Assembly (NCBI GenBank): GCA_020854265.1
Contig: JADZFU010000004.1
Location: 124,001 to 188,000, forward strand
From: Candidatus Uhrbacteria bacterium
Lineage (GTDB): Bacteria; Patescibacteriota; Patescibacteriia; 2-12-FULL-60-25
Reading direction: 5' to 3'
Length of the DNA: 64,000 nucleotides
The translations under genes and the position numbers were made by a program. This document shows, piece by piece, positions 15,611-24,442 of the stretch (its first letter is position 1; every line of letters starts with the position of its first letter). Under the pieces are notes generated by a model. The model had not been told where the DNA came from, searched no databases, and saw only the letters and a program-made list of their open reading frames with translations.

Positions 15611-18600
15611 AGCGATATGTATCGAGAATTGCGTTCAATGCATCGCGTGTTGCTGGTCCAACGGTTCCAGTCGGTGTAAACCCTCTCGATTGTTGAAACC
15701 GTTCTACCGCCGATGTTGTCGCATCTCCGTAGATGCCGGTTACCCGCGCCTCCGGATAAATTGAGGGGCCCAGAAACGCAAGTATTTCTTGTAGATAGCG
15801 TACGTCCAGACTGACTGCATCTGGCGCAAGTGGATTCTCAAACAAGAATTGCTTTGGAATAGTTGCGAATGGCCATTCTGATGCAGTTGTTTGTTTGCAG
15901 GCTAGCGGCAGAGTACGGTCCAGCGGATCGGAAGCGGAAGCGATCGGATTTCCGATAACGTAGTCATTGTAAAATGCATCGGAAATATCGGATACATACT
16001 TATTCCATTCAGGACCTGCAAGCGCGGAGGCGGTCGCTTCATCCGGGATACCACGAAGGATATTTTCCGGCTGCACAAGATACACCGTAGGCACGGTTAC
16101 GAATTTTACAAGTTTCAATCCCGGTTGAAACGTCATATTTTTTCCGAGCGGGATTCGGAACAGTAAAGAACTTTCCTTTACGCCTTCAAACGTACAGTAC
16201 TTCGAATTAAATACGGCTGGGTTAGGGAATGCATGTCTTTTTCCATCGACACCGATTTCATACACCGCGCTGTCTTCTTGAGTGAGAATGTCTCCATCCG
16301 TTGGAATTTTTACAAGATCCCCGGGGGAGAGTCCGAGAAGAGCAAGTGTTGCAAGCCGTTCAGCGAGGTTATCCGTATTGCTCGGTGTAGGAATTATCGG
16401 ATAGATAATGCTTCCACCCCCGCCACCACCCCCGCCGCCTCCTCCTCCACTACTTGGAGTTGCTGCACTTAAGGTGAGCGTGATGATTTGTTTTGGTTGA
16501 CTGAGCGAGGCGGTGACAGATGCGGAATTGTAGGAAGAGTTTGCATCCGAGGTCCACGTGTATGGATTGAATCCGCCCGAAGTGAGTGTGAGCGAGGAAG
16601 ATGAGAGGGTGAAGGCTGGCAATGGACTACTGAATGAAGAGAGTCCGCTTCCACTTGATACGAGCGAGGTGGAACTCGCGGCATTAGCTGATTCGCCGTT
16701 GACCGTAATTCCTGAAACACCGACCAGGGAAGTGTTTTGTGCGAGTACACGGGCGGAGAAAAAGGTATTAAGCTGACCATTTCCGGTCATGCTTACGTCG
16801 CTGATATCAAAGAATGAATCAATGAGCGTATTTACTCCGGAAGAAGTACCCATAATATCGTTTTCGCTATTCGTATCGACATCCGTATTTGTGAACGAAT
16901 TGCCTGATGCCGTGCCAGAAAGTGAAATACCCGTCGAGTTGCCGGTAGTGGTAACATTTGAAATCGTATTGTTGCTTGCATTGAGAAATGCAATTCCTGC
17001 CTCGGTGCCTCCGATAATGGTTCGGTCCAGGCGCGGAGGATTGGTTTCACCAGCTTTTGGGGATACGCCTGCGAGCGCCGCGGCTGCGGCATTGTACGTG
17101 TACGTACCGGAAGAAACTGTGTAGATGCTGCTCACTTCATGTTCGACGGTGACCTGTCCCGGGCTGGCGCAGCCGACTGCAGTTGCGGCATCCGGCACAA
17201 AACGGTCCGGGGCGAGCAAAGTAAGCTTGTTTCCGACGTAGTCAATCAAGAAAAGGTTCCAATCATCGGTTGCGCCTCCGACAATGGTCGTGACACTAAA
17301 ATTATCCGCATCATACAAGCTTGCATTACAGCTGCCACCGGAAGGAACTCCTCCGGCAATAATGACGGAATTTGCGAATCCGATACCTGCTCCGTCATCG
17401 TAATCGGTTGCGCCTGCGCTAAATTGCGAACGAGTGATCGTATAGGTCGATGTAACCGTAGAAGATGCTCCCGTGACGATGAAATCTTGGAATTCGGAGT
17501 CCGAAATTCCGCTTACGAGGATAGCGTTTCCTGTTGATGAAGCGTGAATTAAAGTATTTGAACCCGAACCGATAATCGAAACTCCTGAGGCAAGAGGAAC
17601 GGTGGATGTGTTCGACAGAAGGGTGATCGGTGAATAGCTGCCTGCGGCTATGTTCACCGTATCGTTGCTTCTCAAGTGATCAATTATGGGCGATGTATTT
17701 GTCGCATGGACGGTTGAATAGTCTATGGTCCCCGAGGCGTCGATTTGGAAGCTGTTCCCGCGAATACCTGCGCGAGCACCAATGTCCAGCGTCCCGTTTA
17801 CGTCCAGGAATGCGCTCCACGGAGCTTGTTCATAATCATTTGCAGTCGTGCCATCATCCGTCATGAGCGGATTGTAGGTTCGGACAATTGCGTTGGATCC
17901 TATTGGAAAATTCGTTACATCGTTGGTTGTATTGAGCGATACAACGCCTTCATACTCAGAATACGCAAACAGATTTGCCGATGGACCTGCTCCGGAAACA
18001 TTGTGGGCGTTATTGTTTGCCGAGCTTGAAGCGAAGCTCACAAATAAATTATAGGTCGAGGTAACGTAAATGACGTGAGAGGTGAATGCACCGGGTTGAA
18101 CGATATTGCACTGGGTGCAGAGCGATCCGAGTACAAAAGTATTATTCCGAACCACGGCTGAAACAGATTGAGTATTTGCATTTAAATTTACGCCAATTCC
18201 TCCACCTGATCCGTTCATAAAGAACGTATTTCCCGAGATAGTGACATTGTTTGCCGACATTTGCAGGACGCTCATACCGCCTCCGAATGAGGTAAGGAAC
18301 GGTTCAGAGAACGTATTCGTGGCAAAATAGATGTCGAAGCTTCCGTTTACAAAACTAATGACATCATAATTGTTATTTGTCGTTGTGGTATTGTCTTGAA
18401 TCACGTTTTCGGTGACTTGAATACTGGTTGCGTTTTCTAGGCGTATTGCCGCAATCGAGCCGTTGCCGGCGTAAGACATGACGGTATTGTCCGAAATGAC
18501 CGAGCTGGAGGTATTTGCAAACGAGATGTATTGGAGTCCTTTATTTCCGGTTGCCGTATTGCCCGAGACAATGATTTCCGACGCGTTGTTTGAAGTAATA

Positions 18601-19010
18601 CCCGAATTTCCGCGCCATACATTGTCCAGAATTTGAATGTCCGATTGATTCGTGTTCTGTATCCTTACATTTGAAAACGTACAGTTACGAAAAATATTTT
18701 CAGATTGCGAGTTTATGTAGGCAGTATTGTTTTCATCATCCGTACCAATAATGGCCCCGCTATTTTGGCAGTCCAAGGTAACTCCGGTCGGCAGGTTGAA
18801 TGAAAATGTTTCGGAGGTCGAGGCGTATGTAGCGCCGACCGCAATGACATCACCCGGACCTGGTGAAGCTGCAATCGCGTCCGTGATAGTCGTAAAATCA
18901 CAACCCGAAGCACAGACGGTTGAAGTAGCGGCGTGCACGTCGTTGAACATGCCTATTCCGACGAAACAAAACACCGCACTTAAAAGACTGAAGAAAAACG
19001 TTTTCACCAT
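15609..19010 (-). CDS. Secreted beta-helix surface protein with peptidoglycan-binding end
   Basis: 1133 residues, leftward. The signal peptide covers 1-27 (ends DVHA/A). Residues 30-850 are a right-handed parallel beta-helix with many short NTIxxN..G-type turns, as in pectate-lyase-like or adhesin folds. A 12-glycine linker follows (about 865-880). Residues about 906-1023 form a domain also found in the S-layer candidate at 41682 (DGKRHAFPN, PGLKLVK, VYLV, DAFYNDYVIG). Residues about 1068-1133 are a peptidoglycan-binding type 1 domain (VTGIYGDATTSAVERFQQ, TGTVGPATRDALN). It is probably anchored to the wall or S-layer and binds or cuts polysaccharide outside the cell. Confidence 0.88.
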   Translation of the reverse strand: MVKTFFFSLLSAVFCFVGIGMFNDVHAATSTVCASGCDFTTITDAIAASPGPGDVIAVGATYASTSETFSFNLPTGVTLDCQNSGAIIGTDDENNTAYINSQSENIFRNCTFSNVRIQNTNQSDIQILDNVWRGNSGITSNNASEIIVSGNTATGNKGLQYISFANTSSSVISDNTVMSYAGNGSIAAIRLENATSIQVTENVIQDNTTTTNNNYDVISFVNGSFDIYFATNTFSEPFLTSFGGGMSVLQMSANNVTISGNTFFMNGSGGGIGVNLNANTQSVSAVVRNNTFVLGSLCTQCNIVQPGAFTSHVIYVTSTYNLFVSFASSSANNNAHNVSGAGPSANLFAYSEYEGVVSLNTTNDVTNFPIGSNAIVRTYNPLMTDDGTTANDYEQAPWSAFLDVNGTLDIGARAGIRGNSFQIDASGTIDYSTVHATNTSPIIDHLRSNDTVNIAAGSYSPITLLSNTSTVPLASGVSIIGSGSNTLIHASSTGNAILVSGISDSEFQDFIVTGASSTVTSTYTITRSQFSAGATDYDDGAGIGFANSVIIAGGVPSGGSCNASLYDADNFSVTTIVGGATDDWNLFLIDYVGNKLTLLAPDRFVPDAATAVGCASPGQVTVEHEVSSIYTVSSGTYTYNAAAAALAGVSPKAGETNPPRLDRTIIGGTEAGIAFLNASNNTISNVTTTGNSTGISLSGTASGNSFTNTDVDTNSENDIMGTSSGVNTLIDSFFDISDVSMTGNGQLNTFFSARVLAQNTSLVGVSGITVNGESANAASSTSLVSSGSGLSSFSSPLPAFTLSSSSLTLTSGGFNPYTWTSDANSSYNSASVTASLSQPKQIITLTLSAATPSSGGGGGGGGGGGGSIIYPIIPTPSNTDNLAERLATLALLGLSPGDLVKIPTDGDILTQEDSAVYEIGVDGKRHAFPNPAVFNSKYCTFEGVKESSLLFRIPLGKNMTFQPGLKLVKFVTVPTVYLVQPENILRGIPDEATASALAGPEWNKYVSDISDAFYNDYVIGNPIASASDPLDRTLPLACKQTTASEWPFATIPKQFLFENPLAPDAVSLDVRYLQEILAFLGPSIYPEARVTGIYGDATTSAVERFQQSRGFTPTGTVGPATRDALNAILDTYR

Positions 19011-19064
19011 TGCTTCATTTTACCACAGTTTGGCTAGGCGTAGCAGAATTGCTATGGTCCCGTT

Positions 19065-19610
19065 ATGCCTTGGTTTATTTTTTTGATTTCCGTATTGTTT
19101 CAGACGGTCCATCCGATTTTCCAGCCTATGGAGTCCGCATCCGAACGCATACTCTATAAATCTTTGGGCACGCAGGTTTCGCCTTCGAGTTCTCCGGTAC
19201 AGCCTGAGCGATTCCGCGGATATCATACCGGAACGGATTTTGAAGTCTTTGATCATGAGCGTGATGCCGATGTGGCAGTATTTGCCATCTGCACGGGCAC
19301 TCTTTTACGAAAAACAACCGCGTCAGGGTATGGCGGATATGCTGTGCAGTCATGCAAGATCAACGGGCAAGATGTGACGGTTGTGTACGGGCATCTTCGT
19401 TTATCGAGTATTGCAGCGGCGGTTGGCGATGAAATAATTGCCGGCGAAAAAATCGCGGTACTTGGCACCGGATATTCGAAAGAAACGGACGGAGAGCGCA
19501 AGCATTTGCATCTTTCTATCAAAAAAGGAAAGACCATTGATATCCGAGGATATGTCCAAGCGAAAAGCGAATTGGACGGGTGGATTGATTATGAAAGCTT
19601 GATGAAGTAG
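19065..19610 (+). CDS. M23-family metallopeptidase
   Basis: 181 residues. A hydrophobic N-terminus (WFIFLISVLFQTVHPIF) acts as a signal or anchor. The LytM/M23 zinc site is visible: H54 and D58 in GYHTGTDFE, YGHL (about 128-131) and HLHLSI (about 165-170). Such enzymes cut peptide cross-links of peptidoglycan, or are inactive regulators; the ligands here look intact. The TATGGT box lies only six bases before the ATG and there is no Shine-Dalgarno, so the mRNA is probably leaderless. Confidence 0.88.
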   Translation: MPWFIFLISVLFQTVHPIFQPMESASERILYKSLGTQVSPSSSPVQPERFRGYHTGTDFEVFDHERDADVAVFAICTGTLLRKTTASGYGGYAVQSCKINGQDVTVVYGHLRLSSIAAAVGDEIIAGEKIAVLGTGYSKETDGERKHLHLSIKKGKTIDIRGYVQAKSELDGWIDYESLMK

Positions 19611-19617
19611 CCGCTAC

Positions 19618-19646
19618 TTGCTTTTTCTTGCTGAAGTATCTATATT
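19618..19646 (+). promoter_or_regulatory. Promoter of tRNA-Trp
   Basis: TTGCTT (19618-19623), 17 bases, TATATT (19641-19646), 19 bases before the first tRNA base. Confidence 0.7.
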
Positions 19647-19665
19647 TACGCAACAATTCGAGCAT

Positions 19666-19739
19666 AGGGGCGTCGTATAATGGTAGTACAACGGTCTCCA
19701 AAACCGTTAGCGCGGGTTCGATTCCCTCCGCCCCTGCCA
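19666..19739 (+). tRNA. tRNA-Trp (anticodon CCA)
   Basis: 74 bases including an encoded CCA end. The acceptor arm AGGGGCG (19666-19672) pairs with CGCCCCT (19729-19735). The anticodon arm is ACGGT/ACCGT around loop CTCCAAA, giving anticodon CCA. The T loop is TTCGATT; the T stem has one mismatch (C-T). A promoter precedes it and a terminator follows, so it is a single-gene unit. A plain CCA anticodon and TGA stop codons throughout support the standard code. Confidence 0.95.
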
Positions 19740-19741
19740 AG

Positions 19742-19773
19742 AAAAATCACCCCGTTTTGACGGGGTGATTTTT
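19742..19773 (+). terminator. Terminator after tRNA-Trp
   Basis: A perfect 14-bp stem (19742-19755 with 19760-19773), loop TTTG, ending in a T run. Confidence 0.9.
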
Positions 19774-19818
19774 GTTGCCGTTTGTCGCATGAGAATCGGC
19801 TTGATAGGGTAGGGGTAT

Positions 19819-20139
19819 ATGAAGAATTCAATCGTAAAAATTGCCGGACTCAATGCACTCGGAACCGCGCTTTATGTTGCGCTTGTCGCGTCGTTTCTCA
19901 CGTATGTGCCGCCAATGTTTTTTTCAAAAGCTGAAGATACGGTCTTGATTCCGATCGCGATGCTTCTTTTATTCGTACTCTCTGCCTCGATTACAGGTTC
20001 GCTTGTCGTGGGCCGTCCTGTTCTTTGGTACCTCGACGGAAAAAAGAAAGAGGCTGTTTCGTTGTTCATGATGACATTAGGATTTTTGTTCCTGACGACA
20101 ATTGTCGCGTTTGCCGTGCTTGCCTTGTTTAACAGATAA
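19819..20139 (+). CDS. Small three-segment membrane protein
   Basis: 106 residues with three hydrophobic segments (about 12-34, 44-66 and 80-104). Between segments two and three lies the polar motif [18 protein letters not shown] do not know its function. Similar short proteins with the [10 protein letters not shown] motif occur in other CPR genomes. The start follows a TAGGGT box by eight bases without a Shine-Dalgarno. msrA follows 10 bases downstream and may be co-transcribed. Confidence 0.75.
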   Translation: MKNSIVKIAGLNALGTALYVALVASFLTYVPPMFFSKAEDTVLIPIAMLLLFVLSASITGSLVVGRPVLWYLDGKKKEAVSLFMMTLGFLFLTTIVAFAVLALFNR

Positions 20140-20149
20140 ATTTTCGCAT

Positions 20150-20641
20150 ATGCAACCGAAGATCGCGGTTTTGGCAGGAGGCTGTTTTTGGGGGATGGAG
20201 GACCTGTTCCGGAAACAGCCCGGCGTAATCGACACGGAAGCCGGGTATACCGGCGGATCCAATGAAGATCCGACCTACCAGAATCATCCAGGGCACGCAG
20301 AAGCGCTGAAGATTACGTACGATCCGACAAAAACGAGCTATCCAGAGTTATTGGATTTCTTTTTTCGCATTCATGATCCAACGACGATGAATAGACAGGG
20401 GAATGATGTCGGGAGCGCGTATCGTTCGGCGATTTTTTATGGATCGGAAGAAGAGAAACACGATGCGGAACGTTTGATCGATCTTGTGAATCGCTCTGGG
20501 AATTGGCCCGATCCAGTCGTGACGACATTAGAGCCGCTCGGAACGTTTTGGCCGGCGGAACCGGAGCACCAGGACTATTTAGAAAAACATCCTGGCGGAT
20601 ATACATGCCATTTTGTGAGAAGCGTGCCGAGCTATCTATAA
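20150..20641 (+). CDS. msrA: Peptide methionine-S-sulfoxide reductase A
   Basis: 163 residues from the ATG at 20150. This repair enzyme reduces the S form of methionine sulfoxide in oxidised proteins. The catalytic Cys12 is in [11 protein letters not shown]. Further family marks are [31 protein letters not shown] and [13 protein letters not shown]. The upstream in-frame start at 20102 lies inside the preceding gene and gives a non-family extension. There is no fused MsrB domain. The C-terminal resolving cysteine is not obvious except Cys in GYTCHF. Confidence 0.95.
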   Translation: MQPKIAVLAGGCFWGMEDLFRKQPGVIDTEAGYTGGSNEDPTYQNHPGHAEALKITYDPTKTSYPELLDFFFRIHDPTTMNRQGNDVGSAYRSAIFYGSEEEKHDAERLIDLVNRSGNWPDPVVTTLEPLGTFWPAEPEHQDYLEKHPGGYTCHFVRSVPSYL

Positions 20642-20650
20642 CAGAGCTGC

Positions 20651-21004
20651 TTAAGCGGTTTTCTTGAACGTTACTTTGAAAACCGGCTCGTATTTTACGT
20701 CGTTTTCATCGGTGAGCTCGAGCGACTGCCCCTTCATGAGCATGGTGAGAGAAAGGTCGGTGAGAAGCATCTCGTCGGTTTTCAGATCAAGCGCAAGACG
20801 TTCCATTTGCTCCATTTCTTTTCCGAAATCGCTCCAAAGCTCCTGTTTTAATTGGATTTTTTTGGTATTCAATCTTTTCAGTTCTTCCAACACATCCTGA
20901 TATGGTTTTGATCCGGCAAGCACGTCTTTAAAAATGACATGGACTTTTTTCTTTTCATCGCGTTTAGCACGGATTCGTGCATGGAGTTCCTTTAAGTCAG
21001 GCAT
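20651..21004 (-). CDS. Coiled-coil hypothetical protein
   Basis: 117 residues, leftward. Most of it (1-90) is charged and helical, with heptad-like spacing (LKELHARIRAKRDEKKK; LEELKRLNTKKIQLKQEL). The last 30 residues look like two beta strands (YEPVFKVTFKK). There is no signal peptide or membrane segment. I do not recognise the family. It converges with msrA, with nine bases between the stops, and is divergent from the gene at 21083. Confidence 0.7.
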   Translation of the reverse strand: MPDLKELHARIRAKRDEKKKVHVIFKDVLAGSKPYQDVLEELKRLNTKKIQLKQELWSDFGKEMEQMERLALDLKTDEMLLTDLSLTMLMKGQSLELTDENDVKYEPVFKVTFKKTA

Positions 21005-21082
21005 ATGTATTGTTGGGCGTCGGGGAGTATACCACCTCGTACAAGAATGCGTTGGCTGTTATGCTCATGAGTGTTCCGTAAT

Positions 21083-21697
21083 ATGTATTCGCTTACAAAA
21101 AACGAGCTCGCACTTTTGCGATCGCTACGTACACCGAGAAAAATCCAGGATTATTTGAATTCATTGAAGCAAAATCATGAACCGGAGGGAGATACGTGTT
21201 TCTCGCCTAGGACGGTCATGAAAGAGAAGCGGGCCCATTGTATCGAGGGCGCGATGTTTGCTGCACTGGCATTTCGGATCCACGGGCAAAAACCGTTCGT
21301 GCTTGATCTGACAAGCAGCCGGCATGATTTTGATCATGTCGTTGCTCCGTTTAAGCAGCATGGGTGCTGGGGTGCGGTTTCAAAAACAAACCATGCCGTA
21401 TTGAGATACCGCGAGCCGGTATACAAAACAATCCGCGAGTTGGTGCTCTCGTATTTTCACGAGTATTTCGACAAAAAAGGATTCAAAACTCTACGGAGCT
21501 TCTCCCATCCCGTGGATCTTTCGCGATTTGATACGCAAAGCTGGATGACCAATCCCAACCATAATTGGTTCGTCGCGCAATATCTCGTCGATGTAAAACA
21601 CTACCTGCTTCTTTCGCGAGCACAAATTTCGTCCTTGCGGCGTGCAGATCCCGTCGAGATCAAGGCCGGGGAGATTGTGGAGTGGAGCAAGTTCTAG
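21083..21697 (+). CDS. Possible transglutaminase-like/cysteine-type enzyme
   Basis: 204 residues from the ATG at 21083; a GTG at 21071 would add four residues. A central part resembles the transglutaminase-like or papain-type core: HCIEGAMFAALAF with a Cys at the head of a helix (about residue 53), then DFDHVVAPF with a His (about 84), and NHAVLRYRE. Those would be the Cys and His of a catalytic triad; the acid is uncertain. It appears cytoplasmic. The stop overlaps the converging lipoprotein gene by four bases (CTAG). The assignment is tentative. Confidence 0.6.
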   Translation: MYSLTKNELALLRSLRTPRKIQDYLNSLKQNHEPEGDTCFSPRTVMKEKRAHCIEGAMFAALAFRIHGQKPFVLDLTSSRHDFDHVVAPFKQHGCWGAVSKTNHAVLRYREPVYKTIRELVLSYFHEYFDKKGFKTLRSFSHPVDLSRFDTQSWMTNPNHNWFVAQYLVDVKHYLLLSRAQISSLRRADPVEIKAGEIVEWSKF

Positions 21698-22110
21698 CCC
21701 CGATATTCCGGAGGGACTTCTTCCGGATACCACATTGGATATCCGCCATCAGCTCGCGGATGAACAAACCCGTGATAGATCGGATCATCAGATTCTGTTT
21801 GGTCAATGATGGCATCAACCGTGATTCCCGTGCTTGTCCGTTTGATCATGATAGACACGACTTTGTACTCCGGGAGGCCTTCGTAGTACGCCACGAGCGG
21901 TGTGACGACATTTGTCTGAATATCCGAGATTTCGCGGGCAGAAAAGGCAAGTTTGTTGAAGAAGTGAACCTGCGGTGTTTGCGGGCAGGTATTTTCTACC
22001 GGACTTGGTGTCGGGGATGACGGCATCACGATTGGCGTACCGTCGGGCATGGCGCAGCCTGCGCCAAGCAGAGCCAAAATTGGCAAAACAGCGAGGTGGG
22101 AGTGTTTCAT
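21694..22110 (-). CDS. Lipoprotein of unknown function
   Basis: 138 residues, leftward. The signal peptide with lipobox LGAGC places the lipid-modified Cys at residue 19. A Pro/Ser/Thr-rich linker (22-42) leads to a domain of about 95 residues with a helix-strand core (ISDIQTNVVTPLVAYYEG; YKVVSIMIKR; ITVDAIIDQT) and a tail rich in Pro and Trp. The family is not recognised. It lies 17 bases from the next leftward gene, a CAP-domain protein, and the two are likely co-transcribed. Confidence 0.75.
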   Translation of the reverse strand: MKHSHLAVLPILALLGAGCAMPDGTPIVMPSSPTPSPVENTCPQTPQVHFFNKLAFSAREISDIQTNVVTPLVAYYEGLPEYKVVSIMIKRTSTGITVDAIIDQTESDDPIYHGFVHPRADGGYPMWYPEEVPPEYRG

Positions 22111-22127
22111 ACGAGAATCATCTTACC

Positions 22128-22751
22128 TTATCGTTCCAAACTACCGTAATGAAAGACGAAATAGACACGGACATTGCCGTGTTCCGCTGGTTCGTACGCA
22201 TGGCCTACGCCGACCGAGTTCCAGTCCGGATGATAGATACTTTCGTAGTGGTCGCCACCCGGTCCTTCGGCTACGAATTCTGCCAGAACTTTATCCAGTG
22301 CAGTATTCAATCCGGAATCCGTCGGTTCGGCATAGTACCGAGCGATATTTTCAACAAAGTAATTCGATTTCCACCCGTTTGGAGCACCCTGTTTTGTAAA
22401 TGAAATATTTTTTGTCCCGATCCATTCGTGCATGGTCTTCCCGTCCGTCCGCGTATGCGTAATCTCTCCACGCGTTTTCATTTCATCGGCCCAGTCGGCC
22501 GCTGTTTGTATGAGACGGGGATCGACGGCAAGCAATCGGACATTTTTCTGTTTCCGAAGCTCGTTTATTTTTTCTAGCCAATATCGGTTTGTATCGGGGA
22601 TTGCGTGTTCCAGCGGCGCCGCCGATGAGAGTGTTCCGCTCCAATAACGAGAATGTTTTTGTCCGGCGCGCCCTCCAAGAATCCATCCTGCGCCAAAGAG
22701 GGCCGTATAGACAAGAAGGGCAAAAATTACAAGTGCGAACCGTGTGCGCAT
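22128..22751 (-). CDS. CAP/SCP-domain secreted protein
   Basis: 207 residues from the ATG at 22751; an upstream ATG at 22787 would add 12 residues before the signal sequence. Residues 1-30 are a hydrophobic signal anchor (FALVIFALLVYTALFGAGWI). The CAP (SCP/PR-1) domain follows: INELRKQKNVRLLAVDPRL, AADWADEMKTRGEITH, ENIARYYAEP, HYESIYHPDWNSVGVGHAY. Bacterial CAP proteins are secreted, with roles in cell-surface biology, rarely enzymatic. His in ITHTR and HYESI are the conserved pocket residues. Confidence 0.88.
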   Translation of the reverse strand: MRTRFALVIFALLVYTALFGAGWILGGRAGQKHSRYWSGTLSSAAPLEHAIPDTNRYWLEKINELRKQKNVRLLAVDPRLIQTAADWADEMKTRGEITHTRTDGKTMHEWIGTKNISFTKQGAPNGWKSNYFVENIARYYAEPTDSGLNTALDKVLAEFVAEGPGGDHYESIYHPDWNSVGVGHAYEPAEHGNVRVYFVFHYGSLER

Positions 22752-22802
22752 GACTGTATGGTAGCATCGAAACACGCTATACTTCATCTATCAAAAACAT
22801 GT

Positions 22803-23195
22803 ATGTCATTCCAAACGAATATCGCGATCGAGACTGAAGAAAATAGCCATTTTCGCAAGGTGCTGTTTACCGGTACAAAATCCCAGCTGGTGGTGATGAA
22901 TATCCCTCCTGGAGGCGAAATCGGCGAGGAGACTCATGATCATGTCGAGCAGACATTGTATTTTCAATCGGGAAACGGGGAGGCGGTTTTGAACGATGTT
23001 GTTTCTGCCGTCGGAGCAGGCGATGTTCTCGTGGTTACGCCTGGCACAAAACACAATGTTAAAAATACGGGATCGGACCCATTAAAAATCGCAACGGTAT
23101 ATGCACCGCCAAATCATATTGACGGCCGAATCCACAATACAAAAGCAGATGCTGATGCGGATCTTGAGGATGAGGCCTTCGGTCACGGGACGTAA
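22803..23195 (+). CDS. Cupin-domain protein
   Basis: 130 residues from the ATG at 22803; the upstream frame from 22653 overlaps the divergent gene. It is a single beta-barrel cupin: PPGGEIGEETHDHVEQTLYF (metal motif with H, H, E) and GDVLVVTPGTKHNVKNTG (second motif, H). Family members with the HDHVEQ.LY..G.GEA pattern are common small cupins whose substrate is unknown; a sugar-isomerase-like role is possible. A TATACT box lies at 22778-22783. It is followed two bases later by a P-loop kinase gene. Confidence 0.9.
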   Translation: MSFQTNIAIETEENSHFRKVLFTGTKSQLVVMNIPPGGEIGEETHDHVEQTLYFQSGNGEAVLNDVVSAVGAGDVLVVTPGTKHNVKNTGSDPLKIATVYAPPNHIDGRIHNTKADADADLEDEAFGHGT

Positions 23196-23197
23196 CT

Positions 23198-23641
23198 ATG
23201 CGAGTCACGGTATTACGAGGCATATCCGGTGCGGGAAAATCCACTTGGGTAAAACAGCACGCTGCCGATGCGCGGATCGTTTCTGCCGATCGTTTTTTTA
23301 TCGTGGATGGCGAGTATCGTTTTGATCCGTCAAAACTTCAAGAGAATCACGGCAAATGTTTTCGGGCTTTCATGGATGCCATACGTTCGGGCGAGCCGCA
23401 TATCGTGGTTGATAATACCAATATCGAGGCTTGGGAATATTCGCCGTATGTCATTGCCGCCGAGGCGTTTGGATATGTAGTCGAGCTCCTTACGCTCGAT
23501 TGTACGGTTGAGGCGTCATTGTCTAGAAAGGCCTTGGTCAATAAGGCGAGCTTGGAGCGCATGCACCAAGCACTGGCACGTGAGACGGAGCAGATGCCTA
23601 AGCGCTTCCAATATATCCACCGCATCGAGAAAACCTGCTAG
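23198..23641 (+). CDS. P-loop kinase, polynucleotide-kinase-like
   Basis: 147 residues. The Walker A motif GISGAGKST (8-16) is followed by IVSADRFF, VVDNTNIEAWEYSPYV and a C-terminal helical lid with basic residues. This arrangement matches small AAA_33/N4BP2-type kinases that phosphorylate nucleic acid ends or small molecules. The substrate cannot be told from sequence. It starts two bases after the cupin gene and is part of a rightward run through 26608. Confidence 0.85.
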   Translation: MRVTVLRGISGAGKSTWVKQHAADARIVSADRFFIVDGEYRFDPSKLQENHGKCFRAFMDAIRSGEPHIVVDNTNIEAWEYSPYVIAAEAFGYVVELLTLDCTVEASLSRKALVNKASLERMHQALARETEQMPKRFQYIHRIEKTC

Positions 23642-23650
23642 GGTTGGTGC

Positions 23651-24442
23651 ATGGCACTCCCGCCGGTTTTGCATGAGTTTTTCGTATTCGGACTGAAGCA
23701 GGCCCGATCATGTATTTTTGCTGGGTCATTTTTTGTCCTGCTATTTTTGTCGCATTATCTCCCGCTCGGACCGCTGCCACGTTATGATTTTTTGTTCTTG
23801 GCGGCATTGGCCATACAGGCGGTTCTGTATCTTACAAAGATAGAAACGAAAGACGAAATCAAAACGATTGCGCTTTTCCATGTACTAGGTTTATGTCTCG
23901 AATTGTATAAGACGCATCCGTCCATAGGTTCGTGGTCGTATCCGGAATTTGGGTACCTTAAAATTGGAACGGTACCGCTTTTCAGCGGATTTATGTATGC
24001 GGCGGTTGGAAGTTATATCAGCCAGTCGTGGCGTATGATGGATCTGAAGCTTACGGGCCATGTGCGATATTTTGCGACCACTATTCTCGCCATTGTCATC
24101 TATCTCAATTTTTTTACGAATCATTTTTTTCCGGATGTGCGAACCATTCTTATACCGCTTGTCTTTATCGTGTATTGGGGCGTTTGGGTCGAATTTGTTT
24201 CGACGGAAAAACGACGCCGCATGCCCTTGGCAATCTCCTTTCTGCTCATCGCTTTTTTTATCTGGATTGCGGAGAATATCTCTACTTATCTCGGCGCGTG
24301 GAAGTATCCAAACCAGCTCACGACATGGAATATGGTTTCCCTGCACAAGATTTCATCATGGTATCTGCTGGTCATCATCAGTTTTATCCTCGTGGCCAAC
24401 CTAAAGCATGTTAAAGAAAAACGTGTTAAGGTCATCCTATGA
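23651..24442 (+). CDS. DUF817 integral membrane protein
   Basis: 263 residues with about eight hydrophobic segments. The DUF817 hallmark is clear: LELYKTHPSIGSWSYPEFGY, then VPLFSGFMYAAVGSYI with a following tryptophan-arginine (QSWRMM). Function is unknown in all members. The stop overlaps the start of engB by four bases (ATGA), so the genes are translationally coupled. Confidence 0.92.
   Translation: MALPPVLHEFFVFGLKQARSCIFAGSFFVLLFLSHYLPLGPLPRYDFLFLAALAIQAVLYLTKIETKDEIKTIALFHVLGLCLELYKTHPSIGSWSYPEFGYLKIGTVPLFSGFMYAAVGSYISQSWRMMDLKLTGHVRYFATTILAIVIYLNFFTNHFFPDVRTILIPLVFIVYWGVWVEFVSTEKRRRMPLAISFLLIAFFIWIAENISTYLGAWKYPNQLTTWNMVSLHKISSWYLLVIISFILVANLKHVKEKRVKVIL

Noticed and set aside
16410-16450. 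Tandem repeat of CCNCC units
   Set aside because: It codes for a polyglycine linker in the beta-helix protein; it is explained by the protein.
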